64,000 bases of DNA from Prescottella agglutinans (lineage in GTDB: Bacteria; Actinomycetota; Actinomycetes; Mycobacteriales; Mycobacteriaceae), in assembly GCF_004011865.1 (NCBI RefSeq), contig NZ_RKLP01000004.1, positions 248,001 through 312,000 of the forward strand, written 5' to 3'. Shown one piece after another: positions 47,127-56,046 of the stretch; within the stretch, counting starts at the first letter, position 1; every line of letters begins with the position of its first letter. The notes beneath the pieces are model-generated. The model did no database searches. It had not been told where the DNA came from and saw nothing but the letters and a program-made list of their open reading frames with translations. Made by a program: the position numbers and the translations under genes.

Positions 47127-47529
47127 GCGCGACCCGCCTGTCGGGCAGCCAGGCGTGCCAACCCGCGAGGAGCACCGCCAGCAGGGCGGCCGGAACGAAG
47201 TAGAGGAACGCGAAGATCGGTGCCGGCTGAAACCACGCACCGAACGAACCGACGAACAGAACGGCCGCGACCAGCACCCCGACCCAGCGCCGAAAGAACA
47301 CGGCGGGGAGCAGGCACAGCAGCGCCGGGACGGCGAGCGCGGCCACGATCGACGGCCCGTAGGTGCGGGCGATCGACCGCTCACACTCCTCTCCGGGCAT
47401 GATCCCGTCGTCCGGATATCCCAGCTCGCACGACGTGATCTGCATCATCGAACTGGTCGCGGCGACGACCGCCAGCCCCGCACAAACCCACGCCAGCAGG
47501 ATCCACCCCGCCCGAACCGCATTCAGCAT
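47095..47529 (-). CDS. Small integral membrane protein, unknown function
   Basis: The 144-aa protein has four predicted helices: residues ~5-25, ~52-70, ~75-92 and ~98-115. The first loop has two Cys (TSCELGY and GEECERS) and is probably extracytoplasmic. I do not recognise the family. ATG at 47529 has AAGGGG upstream. It is the next gene downstream of the met transporter operon, separated from it by two hairpins, and its 3' end overlaps the lipase gene tail-to-tail. Confidence 0.7.
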   Translation of the reverse strand: MLNAVRAGWILLAWVCAGLAVVAATSSMMQITSCELGYPDDGIMPGEECERSIARTYGPSIVAALAVPALLCLLPAVFFRRWVGVLVAAVLFVGSFGAWFQPAPIFAFLYFVPAALLAVLLAGWHAWLPDRRVALSSTREVRGG

Positions 47530-47562
47530 GCCCACCCCTTGTCGCCCTCACTGTCGTCGAAT

Positions 47563-47603
47563 CGTGAAGGATTCCTCTCGGCCTCCGGGAGGAATCCTTC
47601 ACG
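47563..47603. repeat. Perfect 15-bp inverted repeat (possible bidirectional terminator or dispersed palindrome)
   Basis: CGTGAAGGATTCCTC at 47563-47577 and its exact complement at 47589-47603 flank an 11-nt loop. It lies between metI and the small membrane protein gene, in addition to the metI-proximal hairpin at 47634-47664. Confidence 0.8.
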
Positions 47604-47633
47604 AACGGCCCGCTGCGAGGCCAGACACGCAGG

Positions 47634-47664
47634 GACCCCCGCGCCCGGACGGGGCGCGAGGGTC
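47634..47664 (-). terminator. Terminator hairpin downstream of metI
   Basis: GACCCCCGCGCCC at 47634-47646 pairs with GGGGCGCGAGGGTC at 47651-47664 (short GGAC loop, one small mismatch region). It starts 22 nt beyond the metI stop on the minus strand. Confidence 0.75.
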
Positions 47665-47686
47665 TCGGGGTAGCGGCGCGGAGCGT

Positions 47687-48355
47687 CTACTTGCGGTGCC
47701 TCAACGCCCGGACGATGCCGTCGCCGATCGACTGCAGGATCTGCACGAGGACGATGAGCACGACGACCGCGACCAGCAGGACCGGCGTGTTGAACCGCTG
47801 GTAGCCGTAGACGATCGCGAAGTCGCCCAGTCCCCCGCCGCCGATGACGCCGGCCATCGCGGAGTAGCCGACCAACAGCACCACCGTCAGGGTCGCGCCG
47901 GCGATCAGTGCCGAAACCGATTCCGGCAGGAGCACTTTCCGCACGATCTGCCCGTTGCTCGCGCCCATCGCCTGCGCCGCCTCGACGCGGCCGACGGGGA
48001 CCTCGCGCAGCGCCGACTCGACCACGCGGGCGTAGAACGGGATCGCACCGATCGTCAGCGGCACGATCGCGGCGGTCGGGCCGATCGCGGTACCGACGAT
48101 CAACCGGGTGAGCCCGATGAGCGCGATCATGAGGATGAGGAACGGCAGCGAGCGGAAGACGTTGACGATCGCGCCGAGCACCGCGTTGACCGCGCGCTGC
48201 GGCCACAGCCCGCTCGGGGAGGTCACGTGCAGGATCACCCCGAGCAGCACGCCGCCGATGACGGTGAGCACGAAGGAGATCCCCACCATGTAGAGGGTCT
48301 CCTGCGTCGCCTCCCACACCTCGGGGAGCGAGTCCTGCCAGGACAGCTTGTTCAT
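47687..48355 (-). CDS. metI: Methionine-type ABC transporter permease
   Basis: The 222-aa permease has about five transmembrane helices and the ABC-permease coupling motif EAAQAMGASNGQIVRKVLLPE near residue 130. The N-terminal SLPEVWEATQETLYMV and the VVLLVGYSAMAGVIGGGGLGD stretch are typical of MetI. ATG at 48355 overlaps the metN stop by 4 nt. It is the last gene of the operon, followed by two hairpins. Confidence 0.94.
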   Translation of the reverse strand: MNKLSWQDSLPEVWEATQETLYMVGISFVLTVIGGVLLGVILHVTSPSGLWPQRAVNAVLGAIVNVFRSLPFLILMIALIGLTRLIVGTAIGPTAAIVPLTIGAIPFYARVVESALREVPVGRVEAAQAMGASNGQIVRKVLLPESVSALIAGATLTVVLLVGYSAMAGVIGGGGLGDFAIVYGYQRFNTPVLLVAVVVLIVLVQILQSIGDGIVRALRHRK

Positions 48356-49371
48356 GCGATTCGTCCTTCGATCCGGGACTCGGGCCCCCAGGAGAGCGTG
48401 GTGCCGGGCTGCGCCTCGACGAACGCCGCGACGTCCGCGCGGGACACGTCGGGGCCGAACCGCAACCGCAGACGGCCCACGGTGACACCGGCGACCTGCT
48501 CCACCCGGCCGCCGACGACGGAGATGTCGACGTCGAGCTTGCGGACCAACTGTGCGAGCCACGGGCCGTGCGCCTCGTCGCCGATGGTGGTGACGAGTGC
48601 GGTGTCGGCGTCGTCGCCCACGGACGGGTCGTCCCCGACCGGGACGATCGCCGCTCCCAGCACCGAACCGGGTGTGCCGACGAGGTCGAGGATGCGTCCG
48701 GTCTCGGCGATCCGGCCGTCCTCGAGGCGCGCCGCGGACGTGCAGATACGGCGCAGGACACCCAGTTCGTGGGTGATGAGCACGACGGTCACGCCGATGG
48801 AGCGGTTGAGTTCGGCGAGCAGGTCGAGCACCTGGTCGGTCGTGTCGGGGTCGAGAGCGCTGGTCGCCTCGTCGCACAGCAGGACGTCCGGGTTGGACGC
48901 CAGGGCGCGGGCGATGCCGACACGCTGCTGCTGCCCGCCCGACAGCTGCGACGGGTACGCCTTCTCCTTGCCGCCGAGCCCGACGAGTTCGATCAGCTCG
49001 TCGGCCCGGGCGCGGCGCTGCTTGCGGTCCATGCCCGACAGCTCGAGCGGAAACTCGACGTTGGCCCGCACGGTCCGCGAGTGCAGCAGGTTGAACTGCT
49101 GGAACACCGTGCCGATGCGGCGACGCGCCTGACGCAGACCGGCACCGCTGAGCTGGGACAGGTCGTCACCGCGGAGCACGATGCGCCCGCTGGTCGGCTG
49201 CTCGAGCAGGTTCAGGCACCGCAGCAGCGTGGACTTGCCCGCGCCGGACGGCCCGACGATGCCGAAGATCTCCCCCTCGGCGATCTCGAGATCGATTCCG
49301 CGGAGGGCCGCGACCTCCCCCGTGCCGGCGGCCGCGGGGAAGGTCTTGACCAGGTTCTCGACGCTGATCAT
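48352..49371 (-). CDS. metN: Methionine-type ABC transporter ATP-binding protein
   Basis: The 339-aa ATPase has Walker A GPSGAGKST near residue 40, a Q-loop FQQFNLL, the signature LSGGQQQR, Walker B VLLCDEATSALD and a switch His in THELG. Residues ~265-339 form a NIL-type regulatory domain, which in MetN binds methionine and shuts the importer from inside. ATG at 49371 overlaps the metQ stop by one base (TGATG). Confidence 0.95.
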   Translation of the reverse strand: MISVENLVKTFPAAAGTGEVAALRGIDLEIAEGEIFGIVGPSGAGKSTLLRCLNLLEQPTSGRIVLRGDDLSQLSGAGLRQARRRIGTVFQQFNLLHSRTVRANVEFPLELSGMDRKQRRARADELIELVGLGGKEKAYPSQLSGGQQQRVGIARALASNPDVLLCDEATSALDPDTTDQVLDLLAELNRSIGVTVVLITHELGVLRRICTSAARLEDGRIAETGRILDLVGTPGSVLGAAIVPVGDDPSVGDDADTALVTTIGDEAHGPWLAQLVRKLDVDISVVGGRVEQVAGVTVGRLRLRFGPDVSRADVAAFVEAQPGTTLSWGPESRIEGRIA

Positions 49372-50204
49372 CAGCTGGCTGCGTGGACCGGGACGACGGA
49401 GCCGGAGTAGTTCTCCTGGATCCAGGTGGCGGTCTCCGGGGACTCGAGCGCCTCGGCGAGCGCCTTCACGCCCGGATCGTTCTCGTCGGCGGCGCGGACG
49501 ACCAGCAGGTTCGCGAACGGGTTGTTCTCGACCTTCTCCGACAGCAGCGCGTCCTTTGCCGGCGTGAGGCCGGCCTCGATCGCGTAGTTGGAGTTGATGA
49601 CCGCGGCGGTGATCTGCGGGTCGCCGAGGTTGCGGGCGATCTGCGAGCGCTCGATCTCGACGAACTTCAGGTTCTTCGGGTTGCCCTTGATGTTCGCCTG
49701 GGTGACGACGGACAGATCGGCCTCGGCGAACGGCTTGTCCATCTGGATCAGGCCGGCCGACTCGAGCAGGTACAGGCCGCGCGCGAAGTTGGTCGTGTCC
49801 TTGGGCAGCGCGATGGTCGAACCGTCCGCGAGCTGGTCGACGGCGGTGATCTTCTCCGAGTACAGACCCATCGGCTCGAGGTGCACGTCGGCGACGGAGA
49901 CGAGGTCGCTCACACCCTTCTGCTTCTGCCAGTCCGCGAGGTACGGGGCGTGCTGGAAGTAGTTGGCCTGGACGTCGCCCGCGACGAGCAGCTCGTTGGG
50001 GTCGATCTCGCCGGTGACGGGCTTGATGTCGAGCTTGACGTCACCGAGCACGCCGGAGTCGGCGATGTGCTCGAGGATCTCGACGTGCGGGGTGCTGGAT
50101 GCGGAGATCACCAGCGTCTCCCCGTCGCCGCCGGACGAGCAGGCGGCCAGGCCCACGGAGAGCAGTGCGGCGGCGGACAGAACAGCTGTGCGGCGCAAGA
50201 ACAT
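49371..50204 (-). CDS. metQ: Methionine-type ABC transporter substrate-binding lipoprotein
   Basis: The 277-aa NlpA/MetQ family lipoprotein has the signal MFLRRTAVLSAAALLSVGLAAC with the lipidated Cys at residue ~22 (lipobox LAAC). Family motifs are ANYFQHAPYL, LPKDTTNFARGLYLLESAGLI and the later INSNYAIEAGL. It delivers L- or D-methionine or a related sulfur compound. The operon context (cysteine-type leader, oxygenase) leaves the exact ligand open. The gap to the oxygenase gene is 31 nt. Confidence 0.94.
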   Translation of the reverse strand: MFLRRTAVLSAAALLSVGLAACSSGGDGETLVISASSTPHVEILEHIADSGVLGDVKLDIKPVTGEIDPNELLVAGDVQANYFQHAPYLADWQKQKGVSDLVSVADVHLEPMGLYSEKITAVDQLADGSTIALPKDTTNFARGLYLLESAGLIQMDKPFAEADLSVVTQANIKGNPKNLKFVEIERSQIARNLGDPQITAAVINSNYAIEAGLTPAKDALLSEKVENNPFANLLVVRAADENDPGVKALAEALESPETATWIQENYSGSVVPVHAAS

Positions 50205-50235
50205 TGAGAGGTACCTTCCGAGATTGTGGAGACGG

Positions 50236-51234
50236 TCAGCCGCGCAGGGCGGGCAGGTCGAGCAGGTCGCGGTGGTACCGCTCGGTGACGTTGGGGTGGG
50301 CGCGCAGGCGCGACTTGAGGGCGTTGAGGCCGTAGCGGGCATGCAGGGTGCCGCCGTGCTGGTCCGGGCCCACGCCCGCGGCCTCGGCCGCGAGTTCGGG
50401 CGAGAGCGGCACGGTGGGCAGGGCCTGGTCGTAGCCGGGGTTGAGGAAGAACGGCAGCGAGACCCGGTCCTTGCCGGCGGCCGGCGGCAGCACCCGGTGC
50501 ACGGTCGCCTTGAGGTAGCCGCCGGTGGCGACCTCGAGCAGTTCGCCGATGTTGACCAGCAGGTGGCCGGGGAGCGGCTCGACGTCCAGCCAGCCGCCGT
50601 CGGTCTCCACCTGGAAGCCCGTGCTGCCCGGTTCCGGGTAGAGCAGGGTCAGGGCCCCGACGTCCTTGTGGCTGCCGACGCCCTGATCGGTGACCGAGCC
50701 GTCGTGGCCCGGGTAGCGCGCGATCTTCAGCAGTGGGTCGGGGTCGGCGAAGGCGGTGTCGAAGAAGTCGGCCGGCGCGCCGAGCGACTGCGCCCAGCCG
50801 CTGATCAGGCGCAGGCCGGCGACCTGGGCCTGGCTCGACCATTCGAGCGCCAGTTCACGCAGCCGCGGGACGGCGGTCGGCCACAGGTTGGGCCCGTGCA
50901 GTACGTCCCACGGGCGGTCCAGGTCGATCGGGTCGACCGCGGCGCGCTCGGGTCCGATGTCGAGCTGCTCGCGCCAGTCGATGTAGCCCTGGGTGCGCTC
51001 GCCGCCGACGCGGGTGTAGCCCCGGAAGTGCGGCGAGTTGCTGTTCTCGATCTCGAGCTTGTCGGTCTCGGGCAGCGCGAAGAACTCGCGGGCCGCGGCG
51101 ACCAGGTCGTCGGTGAGCTGCTGGTCGATGCCGTGACCGGTCAGGTAGAAGAAGCCGATCTCGTGCGTGACCTTGCGGAGCGCGTCGACGTCGAGGTTCT
51201 CCAGATCGATGATCGGGAGCGAGTGGGCGGACAT
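50236..51234 (-). CDS. 2-oxoglutarate/Fe(II)-dependent oxygenase (isopenicillin N synthase-like)
   Basis: The 332-aa enzyme has an N-terminal DIOX_N part (PIIDLENLD, GFFYLTGHGI) and a C-terminal core with the iron ligands HxD in GSHKDVGALTLLY and His in KATVHRVLPP, plus RVSLPFFLNP holding the RxS pair that binds 2-oxoglutarate. The substrate is unknown. It is the first large gene of the operon with metQNI, which suggests it acts on an imported sulfur-containing compound. ATG at 51234 has GGGGAAAGGA upstream, and this site is next to a strong hairpin. Confidence 0.9.
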   Translation of the reverse strand: MSAHSLPIIDLENLDVDALRKVTHEIGFFYLTGHGIDQQLTDDLVAAAREFFALPETDKLEIENSNSPHFRGYTRVGGERTQGYIDWREQLDIGPERAAVDPIDLDRPWDVLHGPNLWPTAVPRLRELALEWSSQAQVAGLRLISGWAQSLGAPADFFDTAFADPDPLLKIARYPGHDGSVTDQGVGSHKDVGALTLLYPEPGSTGFQVETDGGWLDVEPLPGHLLVNIGELLEVATGGYLKATVHRVLPPAAGKDRVSLPFFLNPGYDQALPTVPLSPELAAEAAGVGPDQHGGTLHARYGLNALKSRLRAHPNVTERYHRDLLDLPALRG

Positions 51235-51249
51235 GGAACGGATCCTTTC

Positions 51250-51300
51250 CCCACGGGCACCGGAGATTGCTGGCGCTGCGACGTATGGGTGCCCGGTGGG
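51250..51300 (-). promoter_or_regulatory. Leader hairpin next to the oxygenase ribosome-binding site
   Basis: CCCACGGGCACC at 51250-51261 pairs with GGTGCCC and GTGGG at 51288-51300, with a one-base bulge. On the minus-strand transcript it ends immediately before the GGGGAAAGGA ribosome-binding site of the oxygenase gene, so it could block ribosome entry or act as an attenuator stem downstream of the polycysteine leader. Confidence 0.6.
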
Positions 51301-51360
51301 AGGAATTCGCACGGGGATGCGGGACGGCCTTCGAGTGCCGTCGCGCGAAGCTGTCTCGTC

Positions 51361-51432
51361 TCAGCGCTGACGCATGCAACAACAACCACCGCGCATTCGC
51401 GTGGTGGCGACGGTTGCTGCGGAGCCGCGCAT
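51361..51432 (-). CDS. Polycysteine leader peptide (candidate cysteine attenuator)
   Basis: This is a 23-codon reading frame from ATG at 51432 to TGA at 51361-51363, ending in GGCCCMRQR. It has three consecutive Cys codons (TGT TGT TGC). GGGAAGG lies just upstream of the ATG; a shorter start at 51396 (MRGGCCC) is possible. In mycobacteria, short frames with Cys tracts upstream of operons are known cysteine-responsive attenuators. Here it precedes the oxygenase-metQNI operon by 126 nt. Translation has not been shown; the match of Cys codons, start, stop and ribosome site is what supports it. Confidence 0.7.
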   Translation of the reverse strand: MRGSAATVATTRMRGGCCCMRQR

Positions 51433-51529
51433 CGGAGACCTTCCCGATCGAGATCGTGACCCGGCGTGCCGGATCGGACATGCCAGTGACAGGAGGCTAA
51501 CGCGCTCACCGCGAATAGTTCAAATCGTA

Positions 51530-51558
51530 CGTATACGCACGGCGACGAACGGCGACAA
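51530..51558 (-). promoter_or_regulatory. Candidate promoter of the leader-oxygenase-metQNI operon
   Basis: On the minus strand, TTGTCG (51553-51558) and TATACG (51530-51535) are separated by 17 bp. Transcription would start near 51523, giving a ~90-nt untranslated region before the leader peptide. The rest of 51433-51635 shows nothing else I can assign. Confidence 0.55.
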
Positions 51559-51635
51559 TTGCGAGACGAACGGTCGGAACTGTTCACCTGACCTGCGAGG
51601 ACCGGTCCCCGGCCGGCTCCGCCGTCGAGGGTGAT

Positions 51636-54374
51636 TCACCGTCGGTCCGACGGATCGGCCATCTCGAGCGCCTTCGCGGTGAAGACGCGATAACCGCGGT
51701 GCGGACGGTAGCCGTGGATCTCCGGCGTATCGAGGCTGCGGATGAACGAGAGGATCTGCCGGCTGAACACCTGCCCGGGCACCAGCACGGGGAAGCCCGG
51801 CGGATACGGGGTGACGAAGGTCGCGGAGACCACCGGACGCCCCGATTCCGTCGCCTCCTCGACCTCGTCCGCGGTGAGGTACTCGCACCGGGTGTCGTCG
51901 TAGGCCAGGAAGAAGGCCCGACGCACATCCCCGTCGGGAGTGGCTGCAGCGCCGTTCTTTTCGAGGAAGATCGGATGGAATCCGCTGAAGTCCGGCAGCG
52001 GCGCCGTGGGGTTCGTCAACCGCATCACCGCCGCGTCGTGATACCCGCGTTCGATGGTGCCCATGTCGGCGAGGTGTTCGTCGAGCTCGTGGGCGAACTT
52101 GACCAGTACCTCGACGAGGTAGGCGACCGAGCTGCGGGTGGTGCCGATGTTGGTCATGAACAGCACCGTGTTGCGCGAGGTCTTGTTGATCTGGACGCCG
52201 TAGCGGTCCATCAGCTCGGCCCGCTTGAAGGTGTCGCCGTCGATACCGGTCGACCCGATGTAGAGCGTGATCCGCGACGGGTCGAGCACGAACTCGTCGG
52301 ACCGCCAGGCGGAGACCATGGCGCGCAGGCCGCCGCGCAGCGGCTGATCGATGCGTGAGGGGCGGAACTCGTCGGGAATCAGCTCCGCCGTCGACAGGCA
52401 GTGCATGTACTTGCTCAGCAGCGGATGGTGGTCGACCGAGTCCCGCAGCCGCATCGCATTCTCGACCTGCTTCTGCACCAACTCGGCACCCTCGAGGTCG
52501 GCCTGCCGCCGGCCGAGGTCGAGCGAGGCGAGGATCTGGTAGTTGGGCGAGGTGGAGGTGTGGGCCATGTAGGCCTCGTGGAAGGTCTCCTCGACCTTCT
52601 GGTCGAACTCCTGGTCGAAGACGTGGATCATCGAGCCCTGACGCAGCGAGGTCAGCGTCTTGTGGGTGGACTGGGTCGCGTAGACCCGCACCTTGGCGCG
52701 GACCGGGTCGGGCATCAGACGCCGGTCGAGCAGCGTCGCGTCGTCGGCGCCGCGCACCTGCTCGGCGTACTCGGCGTACTCGGCCCGATACCCGGGATCG
52801 CGCAACCGCTCGCGCACCGCCTGCGCCGCATGCATCGCGGTGCGGGTGCGATAGACGGGATGGAACCGGGCGAACGCGAACCACGCCTCGTCCCACAGGA
52901 ACACCAGGTCCGGTTTGATCGCCAGACATTCCTCGACGACACGCTCGACGTCGTAGATGACACCGTCGAAGGTGCAGTTGGTCAACATCACCAGCTTGAC
53001 CCGGTCGAGCTTGCCGGCTTCTCGGAGTGCGAGCAGCTTGGACTTGATCTCCCTCAGCGGCACCGCGCCGTACATCGAATACTCGTTGAGCGGATACGCG
53101 TCGAGGTACGTGACCTGAGCGCCGGCGAGCATCAGGCCGTAGTGGTGGGACTGGTGACAGTTGCGGTCGACCAGGACGATGTCGCCCGGCGCGACGAGCG
53201 CCTGGACGACGATCTTGTTTGCCGTCGAGGTGCCGTTGGTCACGAAGTAGGTCTGCCGCGCCCCGAACGTCCGCGCCGCCAGGCGCTGCGACTCGCGGAG
53301 CGGACCGGTCGGCTCGAGCAGCGAGTCCAGTCCGCCGCAGGTGGCCGAGGTCTCGGCCAGGAACACCTCCAGGCCGTAGAAGTCGACCATGTCGGAGATC
53401 CAGTGCGAGTTGACGATCGACTTGCCCTGCGAGATCGGCAACGCGTGGAACACACCGGTCGGACGGTAACTGTATTCGCGCAGCGCGCTGAAGAACGGGG
53501 TTCGATACCGCGACGCAATTCCCTCGAGCAGGCTCAGGTGCAGATCGAGCGACCCCTCCCCGGCATGGAAGACCCGGCGGAAGTACTGACCGAGCTGACC
53601 GGCGAGATCCTCGACCGCAATCTCGGTCATGAGGTACAGGTCGAGTTCCGGGCGGGTGTCGGTGAGCTCGACGGCCAGAATCCGCGTCCGCTCCTCCGGT
53701 GTGTGCCCGGCGAGCTTCTCCGCGATGTCCGTGTAGATGAAGTTGGCGAGCGCCGACAGATCCCTCCGGGACTGATGGGAGAAGCGGCGGCGGATCACGC
53801 ACGCCTGCAGATTCACGTTCAGGCGCGCCGCGATGACCGCGTCGTCGCCGCTGCCGACGACGACGAGTTCGTAGATGAACTGGTCGTCCGGCCTGCGCCA
53901 GGCGCGCAGTTCCTGGCGCAGCGCGCGCTCCTGCGCCTCGGTCATGGTCTCGACCACCAGTACCTCGAAATAGTGGGGTCGGGATCCGCCCGCACCCCCT
54001 TCGTCACGGCGGGGCGTGTCCGTCGCGACCGCCTCGAGGTCGCCGTCGACCGGGGAGACCGGAGTACCGCTCCGATAGGAGCCGGTGACCAGCGCCCGGT
54101 TGATCCTCGCGACGGTGCGCGAGAACTTGTCGTACACGCCGGTGGTGAACAACCGCTGGGTCTGCGAGAAGACCTGCGGCCCAGGGAAAGCCCAGTACCG
54201 CTCGAGCGGTCGCAGCTGGTCGAGCAGGTTCTCGACCCGTTCGAGCAGCGGACCGATCGGCGCCCCGCGGGCCGCCGCACCGGCCAGGTGCGCGCTCGCC
54301 CCCTCGAGCCGGCACCACGAGTCCGCACGGAACTGCCACATACTGTTGTAGGCCCGCGGATTCACCTCAGCCAT
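51636..54374 (-). CDS. PLP-dependent Orn/Lys/Arg decarboxylase family protein (Rv2531c-like)
   Basis: The 912-aa protein is in the range of mycobacterial Rv2531c (~947 aa) and has an N-terminal region of ~370 residues before the fold-type I decarboxylase core. The core shows TYFVTNGTSTANKIV, DRNCHQSHHYG, FLWDEAWFAFARFHP, and the PLP Lys in QSTHKTLTSLRQGSM. A C-terminal domain ends with the PYPPGFPVLVPGQ motif. It should decarboxylate a basic amino acid to a polyamine precursor; which one is not readable. I start at ATG 54374, with GGAGG five bases upstream, rather than GTG 54398. Confidence 0.9.
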   Translation of the reverse strand: MAEVNPRAYNSMWQFRADSWCRLEGASAHLAGAAARGAPIGPLLERVENLLDQLRPLERYWAFPGPQVFSQTQRLFTTGVYDKFSRTVARINRALVTGSYRSGTPVSPVDGDLEAVATDTPRRDEGGAGGSRPHYFEVLVVETMTEAQERALRQELRAWRRPDDQFIYELVVVGSGDDAVIAARLNVNLQACVIRRRFSHQSRRDLSALANFIYTDIAEKLAGHTPEERTRILAVELTDTRPELDLYLMTEIAVEDLAGQLGQYFRRVFHAGEGSLDLHLSLLEGIASRYRTPFFSALREYSYRPTGVFHALPISQGKSIVNSHWISDMVDFYGLEVFLAETSATCGGLDSLLEPTGPLRESQRLAARTFGARQTYFVTNGTSTANKIVVQALVAPGDIVLVDRNCHQSHHYGLMLAGAQVTYLDAYPLNEYSMYGAVPLREIKSKLLALREAGKLDRVKLVMLTNCTFDGVIYDVERVVEECLAIKPDLVFLWDEAWFAFARFHPVYRTRTAMHAAQAVRERLRDPGYRAEYAEYAEQVRGADDATLLDRRLMPDPVRAKVRVYATQSTHKTLTSLRQGSMIHVFDQEFDQKVEETFHEAYMAHTSTSPNYQILASLDLGRRQADLEGAELVQKQVENAMRLRDSVDHHPLLSKYMHCLSTAELIPDEFRPSRIDQPLRGGLRAMVSAWRSDEFVLDPSRITLYIGSTGIDGDTFKRAELMDRYGVQINKTSRNTVLFMTNIGTTRSSVAYLVEVLVKFAHELDEHLADMGTIERGYHDAAVMRLTNPTAPLPDFSGFHPIFLEKNGAAATPDGDVRRAFFLAYDDTRCEYLTADEVEEATESGRPVVSATFVTPYPPGFPVLVPGQVFSRQILSFIRSLDTPEIHGYRPHRGYRVFTAKALEMADPSDRR

Positions 54375-54494
54375 CACAGCCTCCACCGCCACGGTCACGA
54401 CGGGCGAGGTCGGTCGACGACGGTGACGTCGTGCCGAGCAATCCCAGACTGCTCCCCCGCGTCTGAACAGGCAAGAGGACGCCGGGTTGTCGCC

Positions 54495-55991
54495 TCAGCC
54501 GAGACGTCCGGAGAGCCTCTCGAGCCGGTGCAGGCTCGCCCCGTCCAGACCCACGACGCGCACACGCTTCCCGCGGGCCGCGTACTTGGCCTGCACGGCG
54601 TCGAGGGTCGCGACGGTGGACGCGTCCCACACGTCGGCGTCGGACAGGTCGATCACCACCGAGTCGGGGTCGCCGGCGTAGTCGAACCGGTGGACCAGGT
54701 CGTTGCTCGACGCCCAGAACAGCTCACCCGTGACGCGGTAGGTGCGCTCCGTGACACCGTCGCGCTCGCCGTCGGTGACGTCGATCCGGGTGAGGTGGGC
54801 CACGCGCCGCGCGAACGCGACCATCGCGGTCAGCACGCCGAGGATGACGCCGACGGCTAGGTTGTGGGTCGCCAGTGTGCCGACGACGGTGACCACCATG
54901 ACGAGGGTTTCGCTGCGCGGCATCAGCCGCAGGGTTCGCGGCGCGATGCTGCGCCAGTCGAACGTCGTCACCGCGATCACCAGCATCACCGCAACGAGCG
55001 CCGCCATCGGGACGGCGCCGACGACGTCGCCGACCGTCACGCACAGCACGAGCAGGAAGGCGCCGGCGAGGAAGGTGGAGATGCGGGTGCGCGCCCGCCC
55101 CTCCTTCACGTTGATCATCGTCTGGCCGATCATGGCGCAGCCGCCCATGCCGCCGAAGACCGCGCCGGCCATGTTCGCGACGCCCTGACCCCACGCCTCG
55201 CGGGTCTTGTCGGAGGGTGTGTCGGTGATGTCGTCGACGAGTTTGGCGGTCAGTAGGGACTCGAGCAGGCCCACGAGCGCGAGCCCCAACGCGAACGGCG
55301 CGATGATCGTCAGCGTCTCCCACGTGAGCGGCACGTCCGGGATCATCCAGGTCGGCAGCCCGGACGGCAGCTCACCCTGGTCGGCGACGTCGGGGACGTC
55401 CAGGTGGAACAGCGCCACGACCCCCGTCAGCACGACGATCGCGACGAGCGGCGCCGGAACCGCACGCGTCAGCTTCGGCACGAACACCACCATCGCGAGC
55501 CCCGCGGCGACCAGCGGGTACACCAGCCACGGGACGTCGATCAGGTGCCGGATCTGGGCGCTGAAGATGAGGATCGCGAGGGCGTTGACGAACCCGATCA
55601 TCACCGACCGCGGAATGAACCGCACCAGCCGCGCCAGGCCGGCGACGGCGAAGAGGATCTGGAGCGCACCCGCCAGCCACACCGCGGCGATCAGGTAGTC
55701 GATGTCGTGCGAGGCGACGAGCGGCGCCACCACCAGCGCGGTAGCCCCCGCGGCCGCGGACACCATCGCGGGCCGTCCGCCGACGAACGCGATCGTCATC
55801 GCCATGATGCACGAGGTGTACAGCGCCACCTTGGGATCGACCCCGGCGATCACCGCGAACGAGATCACCTCGGGGATCAGCGCCAGCGAGGTGACCAGAC
55901 CCGCGAGGGCCTCGGTCGTCAGGCGGCGGGGCGAACGGAACGCGGCCCGGACGGATGACACGTCGGCCGGGGTGGAGAGGGTGTCGTGCAC
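54495..55991 (-). CDS. SulP-family anion transporter with STAS domain
   Basis: The 498-aa protein has 10-12 membrane helices, starting with ALAGLVTSLALIPEVISFAVIAGVDP, the sulfate-transporter signature region, and FGGMGGCAMIGQTMINVKEG. A C-terminal STAS domain (residues ~405-498) contains VVIDLSDADVWDASTVATLDAV. The substrate may be sulfate, bicarbonate or another anion; no carbonic anhydrase is fused or adjacent. GTG at 55991. Confidence 0.92.
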   Translation of the reverse strand: MHDTLSTPADVSSVRAAFRSPRRLTTEALAGLVTSLALIPEVISFAVIAGVDPKVALYTSCIMAMTIAFVGGRPAMVSAAAGATALVVAPLVASHDIDYLIAAVWLAGALQILFAVAGLARLVRFIPRSVMIGFVNALAILIFSAQIRHLIDVPWLVYPLVAAGLAMVVFVPKLTRAVPAPLVAIVVLTGVVALFHLDVPDVADQGELPSGLPTWMIPDVPLTWETLTIIAPFALGLALVGLLESLLTAKLVDDITDTPSDKTREAWGQGVANMAGAVFGGMGGCAMIGQTMINVKEGRARTRISTFLAGAFLLVLCVTVGDVVGAVPMAALVAVMLVIAVTTFDWRSIAPRTLRLMPRSETLVMVVTVVGTLATHNLAVGVILGVLTAMVAFARRVAHLTRIDVTDGERDGVTERTYRVTGELFWASSNDLVHRFDYAGDPDSVVIDLSDADVWDASTVATLDAVQAKYAARGKRVRVVGLDGASLHRLERLSGRLG

Positions 55992-56046
55992 CGGGTGAGT
56001 TTAGGGACCGATCCTCCCCGGCCCCAATCACCAATCCCAGACGCGA

